Shown: one piece after another, positions 46,028 through 55,955 of the stretch
Numbering within the stretch: the stretch's first letter is position 1
Layout of the letters: every line of letters starts with the position of its first letter
NCBI RefSeq assembly: GCF_000496075.1
Contig: NZ_AWXZ01000023.1
Coordinates: 58,531-122,530 of the forward strand
DNA from: Lutibaculum baratangense AMV1
Lineage (GTDB): Bacteria > Pseudomonadota > Alphaproteobacteria > Rhizobiales > Tepidamorphaceae
DNA: 64,000 bases
Direction: 5' to 3'
The notes under the pieces: generated by a model
Told to the model about the DNA's origin: nothing
Database searches by the model: none
Seen by the model: the letters and a program-made list of their open reading frames with translations, nothing else
Position numbers and translations under genes: made by a program

Positions 46028-46810
46028 ATGGCCACGGTAACGAAGACGTCGGACGAGAAGAAGGGTGTGGCTGCGGTCGCGCGCGCGCTGTCGCTGCTGA
46101 ACGCCTTCGAGGGCGCGGCCGAGCCCCTGACGATCTCCGAGCTCGCGCGCCGCACGGGCCTCTACAAGAGCACCGCTCTGAGGCTCATCCAGTCGCTGAA
46201 GGCGGAGGACTTCGTCGCACAACTCCCCGACGGATCCTACCAACTCGGCAGCTCCTTTGTCCGGCTCGCGCGATCCGTGCAGATGCCCTCCAGCATGGAG
46301 GAGCGAATCCTCCCCGTTCTGAGGCGCCTGGTCGAGCAGGGCAGCGAAAGCCCGTCATTCCATGTGCGAGCCGGTGACGACAAGCGCGTCTGCATCCTGC
46401 GGGTCGACTCGCGGCATTCGACGCTCGATCGGGTGAAGACGGGCATGGCGCTTCCCCTGGACCGGGGCGCGGCCGGGCGTGTGTTCCTGGCCTATGACGG
46501 CACCGGCAAGGGAGAGGCCTACGATCGCATCCGCGCCGGGGGCTATGCCGTCTCCTTCGGCGAGACGGATCCGGACTGCGCGGCCGTGGCCGCACCCGTC
46601 TTCGGCATCGGCAACGAGTTGCTCGGCGTCCTGTCGCTGTCCGGGCCGAGAGTGCGGTTCGATGAGGAGACGGTGAACGCCCAGGTCACCCTCCTGCTTC
46701 CGGCCGCGGCGGCGCTCACGCGAGCCATGGGCGGAAGCATCCGGGGCGCGTCGGCGAGACGAGCCTGTCCGTCCGACGCATCCGAACCCGCCATGGGTGC
46801 CGGCGGCTGA
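46028..46810 (+). CDS. IclR family transcriptional regulator
   Basis: A 260-residue regulator. The N-terminal winged helix-turn-helix covers about 12-75 (VARALSLLNAFEGAAEPLTI, SELARRTGLYKSTALRLIQS), and the C-terminal effector-binding GAF-like domain about 90-245 (HVRAGDDKRVCILRVDS, GAAGRVFLAYDGTG, VFGIGNELLGVLSLSG). It is divergent from and adjacent to the aldehyde dehydrogenase/TRAP/amidase operon with a shared palindrome between them, so it most likely controls that operon in response to its substrate. Confidence 0.9.
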   Translation: MATVTKTSDEKKGVAAVARALSLLNAFEGAAEPLTISELARRTGLYKSTALRLIQSLKAEDFVAQLPDGSYQLGSSFVRLARSVQMPSSMEERILPVLRRLVEQGSESPSFHVRAGDDKRVCILRVDSRHSTLDRVKTGMALPLDRGAAGRVFLAYDGTGKGEAYDRIRAGGYAVSFGETDPDCAAVAAPVFGIGNELLGVLSLSGPRVRFDEETVNAQVTLLLPAAAALTRAMGGSIRGASARRACPSDASEPAMGAGG

Positions 46811-46910
46811 AGGGGGCTAGGAGTTCGGGCCGCGAGAGTGGCCGCGGAGCGAGCATTGCGCAGCGCGGTCCCGCCCCGAGCCGGAAAAGGCGCTCCATTG
46901 CTCCGGTCGC

Positions 46911-48650
46911 TCACGCGAGTGCCAGGCTTGCCGCCCACGCCGTCACGGCCGCGACGGCGACGAGCGGCAGTCCGAGCCGGGGGTAGTCGCGGAACCTGTA
47001 GTCGCCGATGCCCATGACGAGCGTGTTGTTGTGGTGGCCGAAGGGCGTGAGGAAGTCGAGCGAGACGCCGACCGCCACGAGCATCAGCAGCGGGTCGGGC
47101 GGCAGTCCGGCCGAGCGGGCGAGGGCCACGGCGACGGGGGCGAGGGCCACGGCGGTCGACGCGTTGTTGATGAACGGCGTGATGACGAGCGCCGCGACGA
47201 GCACGACCGCATGGAGCCCGGCCGGCCCGGCGTCCCCGATCAGCCCCATCAGGGCTGTCGCGACGACGTCGGCGGCGCCCGTCCGCTCCACCGCCGCGCC
47301 GAGCGGAATCATCGCCGCGAGCATCATGAGCACGGGCCAGTTCAGGGTCGGCAGCGCCCGGCGCAGGTCGATGACCCCGCCGGCGGCGAGGCCGAGGATC
47401 GCCCCGCCGAAGGCGATCTCCGGCGGGACGAGCCCGAAGGCCGCGAGCGCGACGGCCAGGAGAAAGACCCCGAGCGTGATCCAGCCCTGGGGCTTCGGCT
47501 GCTCCACGCCGCGCGGCGAGATCGCGAGGCAGTCCGTGTCCTCGAGAGCCTGACCGATCGCCTCCGGCCTGCCGTGCAGCAGAAGGACGTCGCCGACGCT
47601 GAACCTGACGTCGCCGAGGCGGCCCTCGATCCGCGGCGTCTGGGGCGAAAGCGCCACGACCTCGATCCCGGCCTGCTCGAAGGCCGCGATCGCGCGGGCC
47701 GGCGAGCCGAGGACGGTGCTCTGGGGCAGGACGACCGCCTCGACCCAGTCTCCGGCGCCGCCGGCGGCTCCGGCCGTGACCTCGGCCGCGCGGCGCCGGT
47801 ACATCTCCATCGCGGTCGCCACGTCCGTCTCGACGAGCAGCACGTCCCCGGCGCGCACCTCCTGCTCTTCCCGGCGCCCGAAGACGTGGCGCTCGTTGCG
47901 CAGATGCGCGTGGACGAAGCCGCTCAGGCGATCCTCGACCTCGGCGACCGACCGGCCGGCCAGCGGCGAGTTCGGCCGCACCCGAAACTCGGTGACGAAG
48001 CGTCTCGGGCCGGTGATCGCGGGGGCTGCCGCGTCGAGGCCGCGTCCGCGCATGAGGCGGGGCCCGAGGAAGACCAGCACGGGCAGGCCGACGAGCGCCA
48101 CCGGCAGCCCGATCGCCGCCAGCGCGAAGAACGAGAACGGCTCGCCGAGAGTGTCGGCCCGCGATGCCGAGACGAGAAGGTTGGCCGGCGTGCCGATCAG
48201 CGAGCACGTGCCGCCGAGGAGCGTCGCGAAGGACAGCGGCAGGAGCACGGCGCCCGGCCGCACGCCGGTCGACCGGCAGAGCGACAGCGACAGCGGCAGG
48301 AGAAGCGCCAGCGCGCCGATATTGTTCATGAGGACCGAGATGCCGGCGCCCATCACGCAGACCGTCGTCACGACGCCGCGCTCGCTCGAGACGTGCCGGA
48401 CGATCCGGTCCGTGGCGAGGTCGAGCAGGTGCGAGCGCACGAGCACCTGCACGATCACGAGGATCTCCGCCACTGTGATGACGGCCGCGCTGGAGAAACC
48501 CGAGAACGCGCTCCCCATCGGCACGAGGCCGAGCGCGACCCCGGCGGCGAGGCCGGCGATCGCGACGACCTCGATCCGGAAGCGGTCGGCGGCGAAGACC
48601 GCGAGCAGCGCAGTCATGAGACAGACGATGGCGACCTGGTCGAACGTCAT
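46911..48650 (-). CDS. SLC13 family permease with two RCK_C domains
   Basis: A 579-residue sodium-coupled anion transporter. The N-terminal membrane half is about 1-195 (SVLMNNIGALALLLPLSLSL, GGTCSLIGTPANLLVSASRA). Two TrkA-C/RCK_C domains follow (about 205-290 and 300-375). The second membrane half runs to the end (TPFINNASTAVALAPVAVAL, TPFGHHNNTLVMGIGDYRFR). This architecture is common in bacterial sulfate or dicarboxylate permeases. Being the last gene of the cys operon, sulfate or another sulfur anion is the likely substrate. Confidence 0.88.
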   Translation of the reverse strand: MTFDQVAIVCLMTALLAVFAADRFRIEVVAIAGLAAGVALGLVPMGSAFSGFSSAAVITVAEILVIVQVLVRSHLLDLATDRIVRHVSSERGVVTTVCVMGAGISVLMNNIGALALLLPLSLSLCRSTGVRPGAVLLPLSFATLLGGTCSLIGTPANLLVSASRADTLGEPFSFFALAAIGLPVALVGLPVLVFLGPRLMRGRGLDAAAPAITGPRRFVTEFRVRPNSPLAGRSVAEVEDRLSGFVHAHLRNERHVFGRREEQEVRAGDVLLVETDVATAMEMYRRRAAEVTAGAAGGAGDWVEAVVLPQSTVLGSPARAIAAFEQAGIEVVALSPQTPRIEGRLGDVRFSVGDVLLLHGRPEAIGQALEDTDCLAISPRGVEQPKPQGWITLGVFLLAVALAAFGLVPPEIAFGGAILGLAAGGVIDLRRALPTLNWPVLMMLAAMIPLGAAVERTGAADVVATALMGLIGDAGPAGLHAVVLVAALVITPFINNASTAVALAPVAVALARSAGLPPDPLLMLVAVGVSLDFLTPFGHHNNTLVMGIGDYRFRDYPRLGLPLVAVAAVTAWAASLALA

Positions 48651-48702
48651 GCCCGTTCCCGCGTGGAGGACCGGCGGACGATGATCGTTCCCGCGCCCTC
48701 TG

Positions 48703-50121
48703 TCACGCGAAGGAACGCAGGCCCCACGGCGCGGCCGATGCGGCGTGTCTCGCCCTTCCGCGCGCCGAGAGGCGGGACAGCGCCTCGGCGGCCGCCGCGG
48801 CCTGCGCGACGATCTGCGGAACGGCCGTGATCTCGTAGAGGCTGCCCCGGCCGAGCGGGCCGAGCGCGAAGACCGGCGGTCCCGACCGCCCGCCGGCGCT
48901 GCGGACGCGCCCGGATCGGGCGACCGCGAGCCCCATCCGCAGCGGGTCGGGCATCACGAGCCCCTGCGCCACGAGAGACTGGACAAACGGCGTGTCCACC
49001 GCCGGGCGGTAGCCCGTGCAGTCGAAGACGAGGTCGAAGCGGCGGGCCGCGAGCCGGCCCCGGACGTCCTCGACGATCGCCTCCTGGCAGGTCCCGCGCC
49101 GACGCACCTCCAGGACCCGCCCCTCCAGCACCTCCGGCGGCAGGGCGTCGAGCTCGGCATGGAGCTCGGGCGGCAGCCTGTGGCGGATGTTCTCCCAGTA
49201 GGGGGCGAGGTGGTCGAGGAAGCGCTGGCGGTCGGCAAGGGTGAAGGAGGTCCACACGTCCTGCACCTGGCACCGCACCGCGTTCGCGACGCCCTGCCAG
49301 TCCCCGCCCGCGGTTGCGATCTCGCGCTCGGTCCGGCGGACGTGCCGCAGGATGGCGGAGAGCGACTTCAGCTCCCGCAGGTCGACCATCTTGACGTCGG
49401 CGTGGCGGGGCGTGTGCGGCCGCGGCAACAGGCCGTGCCGCGACACGACGGTGGCGGCGCCGGCGAAGCCCGCCCGCCGCAGGTTCACGAGGCTGTCGAC
49501 CATCGTCAGGCCGCCGCCGACGAACAGCGCGTTGCGCGCGGCCTTCGCCATCTCCGCGTCGAGCGGACGGTAGGGGTCCTGGCCGAGCCGCCGCAGCGAC
49601 GGCTCCCGCGTGCCGTAGCCGGTGGCGACGAACAGGGCGTCGAACTCCTGGCAGCCGTGGTGCCGGAAGCGCACACGCAGCCGGTCGCCGGCGGGCTCGG
49701 CGGCCACCGCCTCGTCGGTCAGGAGCGTCGTCGCCACGTTCCGGCTTCCCGACAGCGCCTCCCGCAGGCGCTCGCCGGCATAGCGGCCGAAGGTCGCGCG
49801 GGGCTGGAACGATTCCGGCGCCGCGTCGTCCCTCCCTGCCGCCTGGCCCGCCAGCCAGTTCGTGAAGTCTCCCGGTGCGTCGGGCACCATGGAGAGGTCG
49901 CGCGCCCGGACGTTGAGGAGCTCTCCGCGACCCGCCGCGGGGCCGTGGGCGAAACCCGGCCCGAAATGCCCGCTCGCATCCGCGATCACGAGCTCGGTGG
50001 GGCCGCTCATGCGCCGGGCGATGGCGATGGCCGCCGCGGCGCCGGAGATGCCGCAGCCGACGATGCCGATGCGGACCGGCGGCGCGGCAGGGGCGAGCAG
50101 TCTGGCGAGCTGGGGGATCAT
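48703..50121 (-). CDS. FAD/NAD(P)-binding protein in the sulfate operon
   Basis: A 472-residue flavoprotein of the FAD/NAD(P)-binding (NAD_binding_9-like) family. The dinucleotide motif VRIGIVGCGISGAAAAIAIA is at about 16-35, LLNVRARDLSMVPDAPGDFT follows, and a second binding segment is NALFVGGGLTMVDSLVNLRR at about 206-225. FDCTGYRPAVDTPFVQSL lies near the C-terminus. It is 4 bases after cysA and 52 before the SLC13 gene, so it is firmly in the sulfur operon, where it may oxidise or reduce an organosulfur compound or siderophore-like substrate. Function not established. Confidence 0.82.
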   Translation of the reverse strand: MIPQLARLLAPAAPPVRIGIVGCGISGAAAAIAIARRMSGPTELVIADASGHFGPGFAHGPAAGRGELLNVRARDLSMVPDAPGDFTNWLAGQAAGRDDAAPESFQPRATFGRYAGERLREALSGSRNVATTLLTDEAVAAEPAGDRLRVRFRHHGCQEFDALFVATGYGTREPSLRRLGQDPYRPLDAEMAKAARNALFVGGGLTMVDSLVNLRRAGFAGAATVVSRHGLLPRPHTPRHADVKMVDLRELKSLSAILRHVRRTEREIATAGGDWQGVANAVRCQVQDVWTSFTLADRQRFLDHLAPYWENIRHRLPPELHAELDALPPEVLEGRVLEVRRRGTCQEAIVEDVRGRLAARRFDLVFDCTGYRPAVDTPFVQSLVAQGLVMPDPLRMGLAVARSGRVRSAGGRSGPPVFALGPLGRGSLYEITAVPQIVAQAAAAAEALSRLSARGRARHAASAAPWGLRSFA

Positions 50122-50125
50122 GGCG

Positions 50126-51184
<1,059 letters not shown>

Positions 51185-51197
51185 GTGCTGAATGCCT

Positions 51198-52094
51198 TCA
51201 GTGGCCGCGGACGGCGGCGATGCCGTCGGCGAAGCGCCATTCGAGGAGCGACTTCAAAGCGAGGGTGAGGAGCGCGAGGAGCGCCAGCAGCGAGGCGACG
51301 GCGAAGGCCGCCTGGAAGGCGTACTCGTTGTAGAGGATCTCCACGTGCAGCGGCATCGTGTTCGTGACGCCGCGTATGTGGCCGGAGACGACCGAGACCG
51401 CGCCGAACTCGCCCATCGCCCGGGCGTTGCAGAGGAGGACGCCGTAGAGCAGGGCCCATTTCACGTTCGGCAGCGTGACGAGCAGGAAGGTCTTGAAGCC
51501 GCTCGCCCCGAGCGACAGGGCGGCCTCCTCGTCGCCCGTCCCCTGCTCCTGCATCAGCGGAATGAGCTCGCGGGCGACGAAGGGGAACGTCACGAAGATC
51601 GTCGCGAGCACGATACCCGGCAGGGCGAAGACGATCTTGATGCCCGCGCTTTCGACCAGCGGCCCGAGAACTCCGTGCGTGCCGAAGAGCAGGATGTAGA
51701 CGAGGCCCGAGATCACCGGCGACACGGAGAACGGCAGGTCGATCAGCGTGATCAGGAACGCCTTGCCCTTGAACTCGAACTTCGCGATCGCCCAGGCGGC
51801 CGCGATCCCGAACACGATGTTCGCCGGCACGGCGATCGCCGCCACCAGCAGGGTCAGCTTCATCGCCGAGAGGGCGTCCGGCTCGCTGATCGCCCGGAGA
51901 TAGGTGCCGACGCCTCCGCGCAGCGCCTCCACGAACACCGCGACGAGCGGCAGGAAGAGGAAGAATCCGAGGAAGAGGAGGGCGATCGCGATGAGGACCC
52001 GCCTCGTCGCCGGCGCCTCGGAAACCGGCGAGCGGTGGCTCGACCTGGCAGGGGCCGCGAGCACGGCGCCCTGGAACGAGGGCTCAAGCACCAT
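51198..52094 (-). CDS. cysW: Sulfate ABC transporter permease CysW
   Basis: A 298-residue inner-membrane permease with about six helices. The N-terminal helix is [20 protein letters not shown]; the EAA loop that contacts CysA reads [20 protein letters not shown]. The string [20 protein letters not shown] is typical of CysW. Its 5' end overlaps the cysT stop by 11 bases, indicating coupled translation. It forms the channel with CysT. Confidence 0.95.
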   Translation of the reverse strand: MVLEPSFQGAVLAAPARSSHRSPVSEAPATRRVLIAIALLFLGFFLFLPLVAVFVEALRGGVGTYLRAISEPDALSAMKLTLLVAAIAVPANIVFGIAAAWAIAKFEFKGKAFLITLIDLPFSVSPVISGLVYILLFGTHGVLGPLVESAGIKIVFALPGIVLATIFVTFPFVARELIPLMQEQGTGDEEAALSLGASGFKTFLLVTLPNVKWALLYGVLLCNARAMGEFGAVSVVSGHIRGVTNTMPLHVEILYNEYAFQAAFAVASLLALLALLTLALKSLLEWRFADGIAAVRGH

Positions 52095-52935
52095 GACCGA
52101 ACCTCCTGCGGCTCCACGCCTGGATCAGGTTGATGAGAAGGAGCATCGAGAAGGAGATGGCGAGCATGACCGCCGCCACGGCGGTCGCCGCGCCGTAGTT
52201 GAACTCCTCGAGGCGGATGACGATCAGGAGCGGCGCGATCTCCGACACGTAGGGAATGTTGCCGGCGATGAAGATCACGGAGCCGTACTCGCCCACCGCC
52301 CGGGCGAGGGCGAGCGCGAAGCCCGTCATCAGGGCCGGCAGGAGGCTCGGAAGGACGACCTTCGAGACGGTCTGCAGCCGGGTGGCCCCGAGCGTCGCCG
52401 ACGCCTCCTCGAGCTCCCGGTCGATCTCGGCGAGCACCGGCTCGACCGTCCGGACGATGAAAGGCAGGCTCACGAAGGTCAGCGCGACGATGACGCCGAG
52501 CGGCGTGTAGGCGACCTTGAGGCCGAGCGGCGCGAGGAACTGCCCCACCCATCCGTTGGGCGCGTAGAGGGCGGTCAGGGCGATGCCGGCGACGGCCGTC
52601 GGCAGGGCGAAGGGCAGGTCGATGAAGGCGTCGATCAGGCGGCGGCCCGGGAAGCGGTAGCGCACGAGCACCCAGGCGAGGAGCAGCCCGAACACCGCGT
52701 TGATCATGGCCGCGACGAGCGCCGCCCCGAAGCTCAGGCGCAACGCCGCGAGCGTTCTTGCGTCCGTGGCGAGACGCCAGAAGTCGCTCCACCCGAGCCC
52801 GGCGCTCTTCACGACGAGGGCGAGCAGCGGGATCAGCACGATCGCGCTCAGGTAGATCAGGGTGAAGCCGAGCGCCAGCCCGAAGCCGGGTATGACGCTC
52901 GGCTGCCTGAAGATCACGCCGGCGGCGTGCGCCAT
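52084..52935 (-). CDS. cysT: Sulfate ABC transporter permease CysT (CysU)
   Basis: A 283-residue permease with about six helices. It starts with SVIPGFGLALGFTLIYLSAI, a family signature, and contains DLPFALPTAVAGIALTALYA, the EAA loop EEASATLGATRLQTVSKVVL and AVGEYGSVIFIAGNIPYVSE. ATG 52935 is 11 bases after the binding-protein stop; a longer frame runs through the binding protein gene and is spurious. It pairs with CysW. Confidence 0.95.
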   Translation of the reverse strand: MAHAAGVIFRQPSVIPGFGLALGFTLIYLSAIVLIPLLALVVKSAGLGWSDFWRLATDARTLAALRLSFGAALVAAMINAVFGLLLAWVLVRYRFPGRRLIDAFIDLPFALPTAVAGIALTALYAPNGWVGQFLAPLGLKVAYTPLGVIVALTFVSLPFIVRTVEPVLAEIDRELEEASATLGATRLQTVSKVVLPSLLPALMTGFALALARAVGEYGSVIFIAGNIPYVSEIAPLLIVIRLEEFNYGAATAVAAVMLAISFSMLLLINLIQAWSRRRFGHGA

Positions 52936-52946
52936 GACCAGGATCC

Positions 52947-53957
52947 TCAGTTCGTCGGCTGGTAGATCTGGTCGAAGACGCCGCCGTCGCCGAAGAAGTG
53001 CGGCTGCGCCTCGCCCCATCCGCCGAAGTCCTCGATCGTCACCAGCGCCACGTCGCCGAAGCGCTCGAGGTCCTCCGGGTTCGCGAGCTCGGGCTTCGCC
53101 GGCCGGTAGTAGTGCTTCGCCGCGAGCCTCTGGCCGACGTCGCTGTAGAGATACTCGAGATAGGCCTGAGCCAGCTCGGTCGTGCCGTGCGCCTTCGCGT
53201 TCTCGTCCACCAGGGCGACCGGCGGCTCCGCCTTGATCGACACCGACGGCACGACGATCTCGAACTCGTCCGGACCGAACTCCTCGAGGGCGAGGAAGGC
53301 CTCGTTCTCCCATGCGAGCAGCACGTCGCCGATGCCGCGCTGGACGAAGGTCGTCGTCGAACCGCGGGCGCCCGTGTCGAGCACCGGAACGTGCCTGAGC
53401 AGCCTCGACACGTAGTCCGTCACCTTTGCCTCGTCGCCGCCGAATTCCCTCTCGGCCCAGCCCCACGCTGCGAGGAAGTTCCACCGCGCGCCGCCGGAGG
53501 TCTTCGGGTTCGGCGTGATGACTTCGACGCCGTCCTTCACCAGGTCGCCCCAGTCGTTCAGCTCCTTCGGGTTGCCCTTGCGGACGAGGAAGACGATGGT
53601 CGATGTGTAGGGCGAGCTGTTGTTGGGCAGCCGGCCGCGCCAGTCCGCGGCGATCCTGCCCGAGTTCTCGGCGATGGCGTTGATGTCGGCCTCGAGCGCG
53701 AGCGTCACGACGTCGGCTTCGAGCCCGTCGATGACCGACCTCGCCTGCTTGCCGGAGCCGCCATGCGACATGCGGATCTCCACGGCGTCGCCGCCCTGTG
53801 CCTTCCAGTGCTCCGCAAAGGCCTGGTTGAACTCCTTGTAGAGCTCTCGCGTCGGGTCGTACGAGACGTTCAGAAGCGTCGTCTGCGAAAGGGCCGGCGT
53901 CGCGAAGAGCAGCGACGCCCCAAGCGCCGCGATCAGGTGAGGTCGGTGCCGGAGCAT
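52947..53957 (-). CDS. Sulfate-binding periplasmic protein
   Basis: A 336-residue receptor of the Sbp/CysP family. The signal peptide is about 1-24 ([15 protein letters not shown]). The mature domain shows [58 protein letters not shown] and [20 protein letters not shown], all conserved around the sulfate pocket. It is first in the operon, 18 bases after a 13-base palindrome that overlaps the presumed promoter. Whether it is Sbp or CysP cannot be told. Confidence 0.95.
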   Translation of the reverse strand: MLRHRPHLIAALGASLLFATPALSQTTLLNVSYDPTRELYKEFNQAFAEHWKAQGGDAVEIRMSHGGSGKQARSVIDGLEADVVTLALEADINAIAENSGRIAADWRGRLPNNSSPYTSTIVFLVRKGNPKELNDWGDLVKDGVEVITPNPKTSGGARWNFLAAWGWAEREFGGDEAKVTDYVSRLLRHVPVLDTGARGSTTTFVQRGIGDVLLAWENEAFLALEEFGPDEFEIVVPSVSIKAEPPVALVDENAKAHGTTELAQAYLEYLYSDVGQRLAAKHYYRPAKPELANPEDLERFGDVALVTIEDFGGWGEAQPHFFGDGGVFDQIYQPTN

Positions 53958-53974
53958 GTTCGATCTCCAATCCC

Positions 53975-54022
53975 ATCGGGTTAGTAGAGATTAAAGCCTA
54001 CTAACCCGATAGGTATTGTCAA
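53975..54022 (-). promoter_or_regulatory. Promoter and operator of the sulfate operon
   Basis: ATCGGGTTAGTAG (53975-53987) and CTACTAACCCGAT (53998-54010) are exact 13-base inverse arms with a 10-base AT-rich centre. On the minus strand TTGACA (54022-54017) is a perfect -35 box, 16 bases before a poor -10 (TAGGCT, 54000-53995). The palindrome therefore covers the -10 and start region, an ideal repressor site. The regulator is not in the window and I do not name it. Confidence 0.75.
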
Positions 54023-54395
54023 CGGGGTCGTGCAGGAGGTTGGCGTGGCACGCTTCGAGCGGCTACCTCACGGGGCGAGCCGGCCCGCTCCCGCGGCTCC
54101 GGAGCTTCGGCCAAGGATGCCGCCGTCAAGGTGGAGCTTCCCGGTCGTGGCATCCGGGGCGGAGATTTCCTGCGAAGCTGCACGAGCCGGGTCTGCGCTT
54201 CCGCTGCCGCTCGCGCCGGCCGCCGCTCGATCCCGCCAACGCGCCCACCCCGCACCCCGAAGGCTTCGGAGGGCTCCTGACTTTGGGGAAGCTCCCCTTG
54301 ACACCGCAGGCACAATGTAAAAGCATACTTACCCGTGGCGCGGCAGCCGTCTGGGCGGGTGGGTGCCTGCAATGTCTCGAAACGGAGGGGTTGAG
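54023..54395. other. Intergenic region upstream of tctCBA
   Basis: I see no gene in these 373 bases; reading frames here lack start context and family resemblance. A short palindrome GGGGA-AGC-TCCCC (54285-54297) and TTGACA (54298-54303) lie about 95 bases before tctC and may be its promoter, but no good -10 follows at the right distance (AAGCAT at 54321). Confidence 0.5.
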
Positions 54396-55472
54396 ATGAA
54401 CTCACTGCTCGCAAGGTCGGCGATAGCGTTGTCGATCCTGATCGGAAGTCTCTGGGCCGCACCCAAAGCGGACGCTGCCGAGGAGTGGCCTACCCGGCCC
54501 ATCACGCTGGTCGTGAAGTACTCCGCCGGCGGTGGCACCGACCTGATCCTGCGAACGGTGGCGAAAGCGATCGAGCAGGAGCTGGGAACGTCGATCCGGG
54601 TGACGAACATGACCGGCGGTGTCGGCGCCATCGCAGCTCAACATGTCTACGATCAGCCGGCCGACGGTTACACGTGGCTCGGGTTCGGGAACTATTTGAA
54701 GCACTTTCGTGCAATGGGGCTGGCTGACCTGGCCGGCTGGCGAGATTTCGAGACGTTCCTCGTGGGGAATTCCCTGGGGAGCTGGTCTGTCTCCTCTCAA
54801 TCGGAGATAGGCTCGTTCGAGGAGTTCGTCGAAGAGGCTCGCAACAATCCCGGCAAGCTCAGGGTGGCGACGGACGGGAAGGGCGGGCTGTGGCACGAGG
54901 TCATGTCGTTGCTGGCCGCAACGCTGGATCTCGACGTCAACATCGTGACATACGACGGCGGCGCCCCCGCCACCCTTGCCGTGCTTCAGAACGAGGTCGA
55001 CGTCGTCGTCTCGGGCCTGCACGAGCACATCGAGTTCATCAAGGCCGGCAAGCTCCGAAACCTCGCGCATTTCGCGGATGAAGATCTGGAAGTGCCCGGT
55101 GTGGGCACCCTCCCGTCCGTGACGAATTTCGTGCCCGAATTCGCGGAGCTCGCTCCATTCGGCAGCATGTATGGGATCGGCCTGCGGCGGGGAACGCCCG
55201 CTCCCATCCTCACGAAGCTGCGGGCGGCGATCGAGACCGCGCTCGAGAACCCCGAGTTCAAGCAGATGCTCGACGATCGCTTTCTCCGGCCGGCATACCT
55301 CTATGGCGAGGAGTCGGACCAGAGGGCCGCGCGACTGGAGGTGCTCGCGGCGAACCTCTTCGACGATCTGGAGATCGCGGAGCGCAGCCCCGAAGAGCTG
55401 GGCCTTCCCACGGCCGAGGAATTCGACGGCTGGTGGCCGCCGGCCGATTATCAGCCGACCGCAGTGGAGTAG
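54396..55472 (+). CDS. tctC: Tripartite tricarboxylate transporter receptor TctC
   Basis: A 358-residue periplasmic receptor (Bug family). The signal peptide is 1-28 (LLARSAIALSILIGSLWAAP, KADA). EEWPTRPITLVVKYSAGGGT, the conserved start of the mature fold, and VTNMTGGVGAIAAQHVYDQP follow. It captures an organic acid for TctAB. ATG 54396 is behind GGAGGGG. It opens a three-gene transport operon whose base composition is visibly more AT-rich than neighbouring genes, a hint of transfer. Confidence 0.9.
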   Translation: MNSLLARSAIALSILIGSLWAAPKADAAEEWPTRPITLVVKYSAGGGTDLILRTVAKAIEQELGTSIRVTNMTGGVGAIAAQHVYDQPADGYTWLGFGNYLKHFRAMGLADLAGWRDFETFLVGNSLGSWSVSSQSEIGSFEEFVEEARNNPGKLRVATDGKGGLWHEVMSLLAATLDLDVNIVTYDGGAPATLAVLQNEVDVVVSGLHEHIEFIKAGKLRNLAHFADEDLEVPGVGTLPSVTNFVPEFAELAPFGSMYGIGLRRGTPAPILTKLRAAIETALENPEFKQMLDDRFLRPAYLYGEESDQRAARLEVLAANLFDDLEIAERSPEELGLPTAEEFDGWWPPADYQPTAVE

Positions 55473-55481
55473 AGCCACATC

Positions 55482-55955
55482 ATGGGGGGGAGCGGGTCAC
55501 GGGCTGCAGACTATGTCCTCGCCTGCAGCCTGGCCGCTCTATCCGTGGCCGTCATCGTCAGCGCCCTGGCGATGCCACGCCCGGGGGGATGGGGCCAGGC
55601 CCCCGGGCTCTTCCCTCTCATCTGCGGCTCCGCGCTCCTGGTGATGGCTGCGATCCTGGCGACGTCGGTATGGCGTAGATCTCCGAGGGAGGAGGCTGCG
55701 CCGGATGAGTTCGATACAGAGGAAATGTCGGGCCTCCATCTGGCCCGCATTCTGATCGTCGCCGGAAGCGTCGCGGCATACGCCCTGATACTCATTCCTC
55801 TCTTGAGTTTCTTCCTTGCGACCTTGGTATATCTCGCCGCAACGCTCTGGTATTTCTGGAGAGGGTGGTGGGTCTGGATAATCCTCATTTCCTTGGCCAC
55901 CACGATATTTCTCACCCAGACCTTCGAGAGATTCTTCTCGGTCATGCTTCCATGA
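55482..55955 (+). CDS. tctB: Tripartite tricarboxylate transporter small permease TctB
   Basis: A 157-residue membrane protein with four helices (about 10-32, 45-62, 88-108, 112-150): YVLACSLAALSVAVIVSALA, GLFPLICGSALLVMAAILAT and the aromatic-rich YLAATLWYFWRGWWVWIILI. Sequence conservation in TctB is low, and assignment rests on helix pattern and position between tctC and tctA. The stop overlaps tctA (ATGA). Confidence 0.85.
   Translation: MGGSGSRAADYVLACSLAALSVAVIVSALAMPRPGGWGQAPGLFPLICGSALLVMAAILATSVWRRSPREEAAPDEFDTEEMSGLHLARILIVAGSVAAYALILIPLLSFFLATLVYLAATLWYFWRGWWVWIILISLATTIFLTQTFERFFSVMLP

Noticed and set aside
54019..54462. A 147-codon minus-strand frame in the gap before tctC
   Set aside because: No ribosome site, no recognisable domain, and it overlaps the tctC start and signal peptide region.
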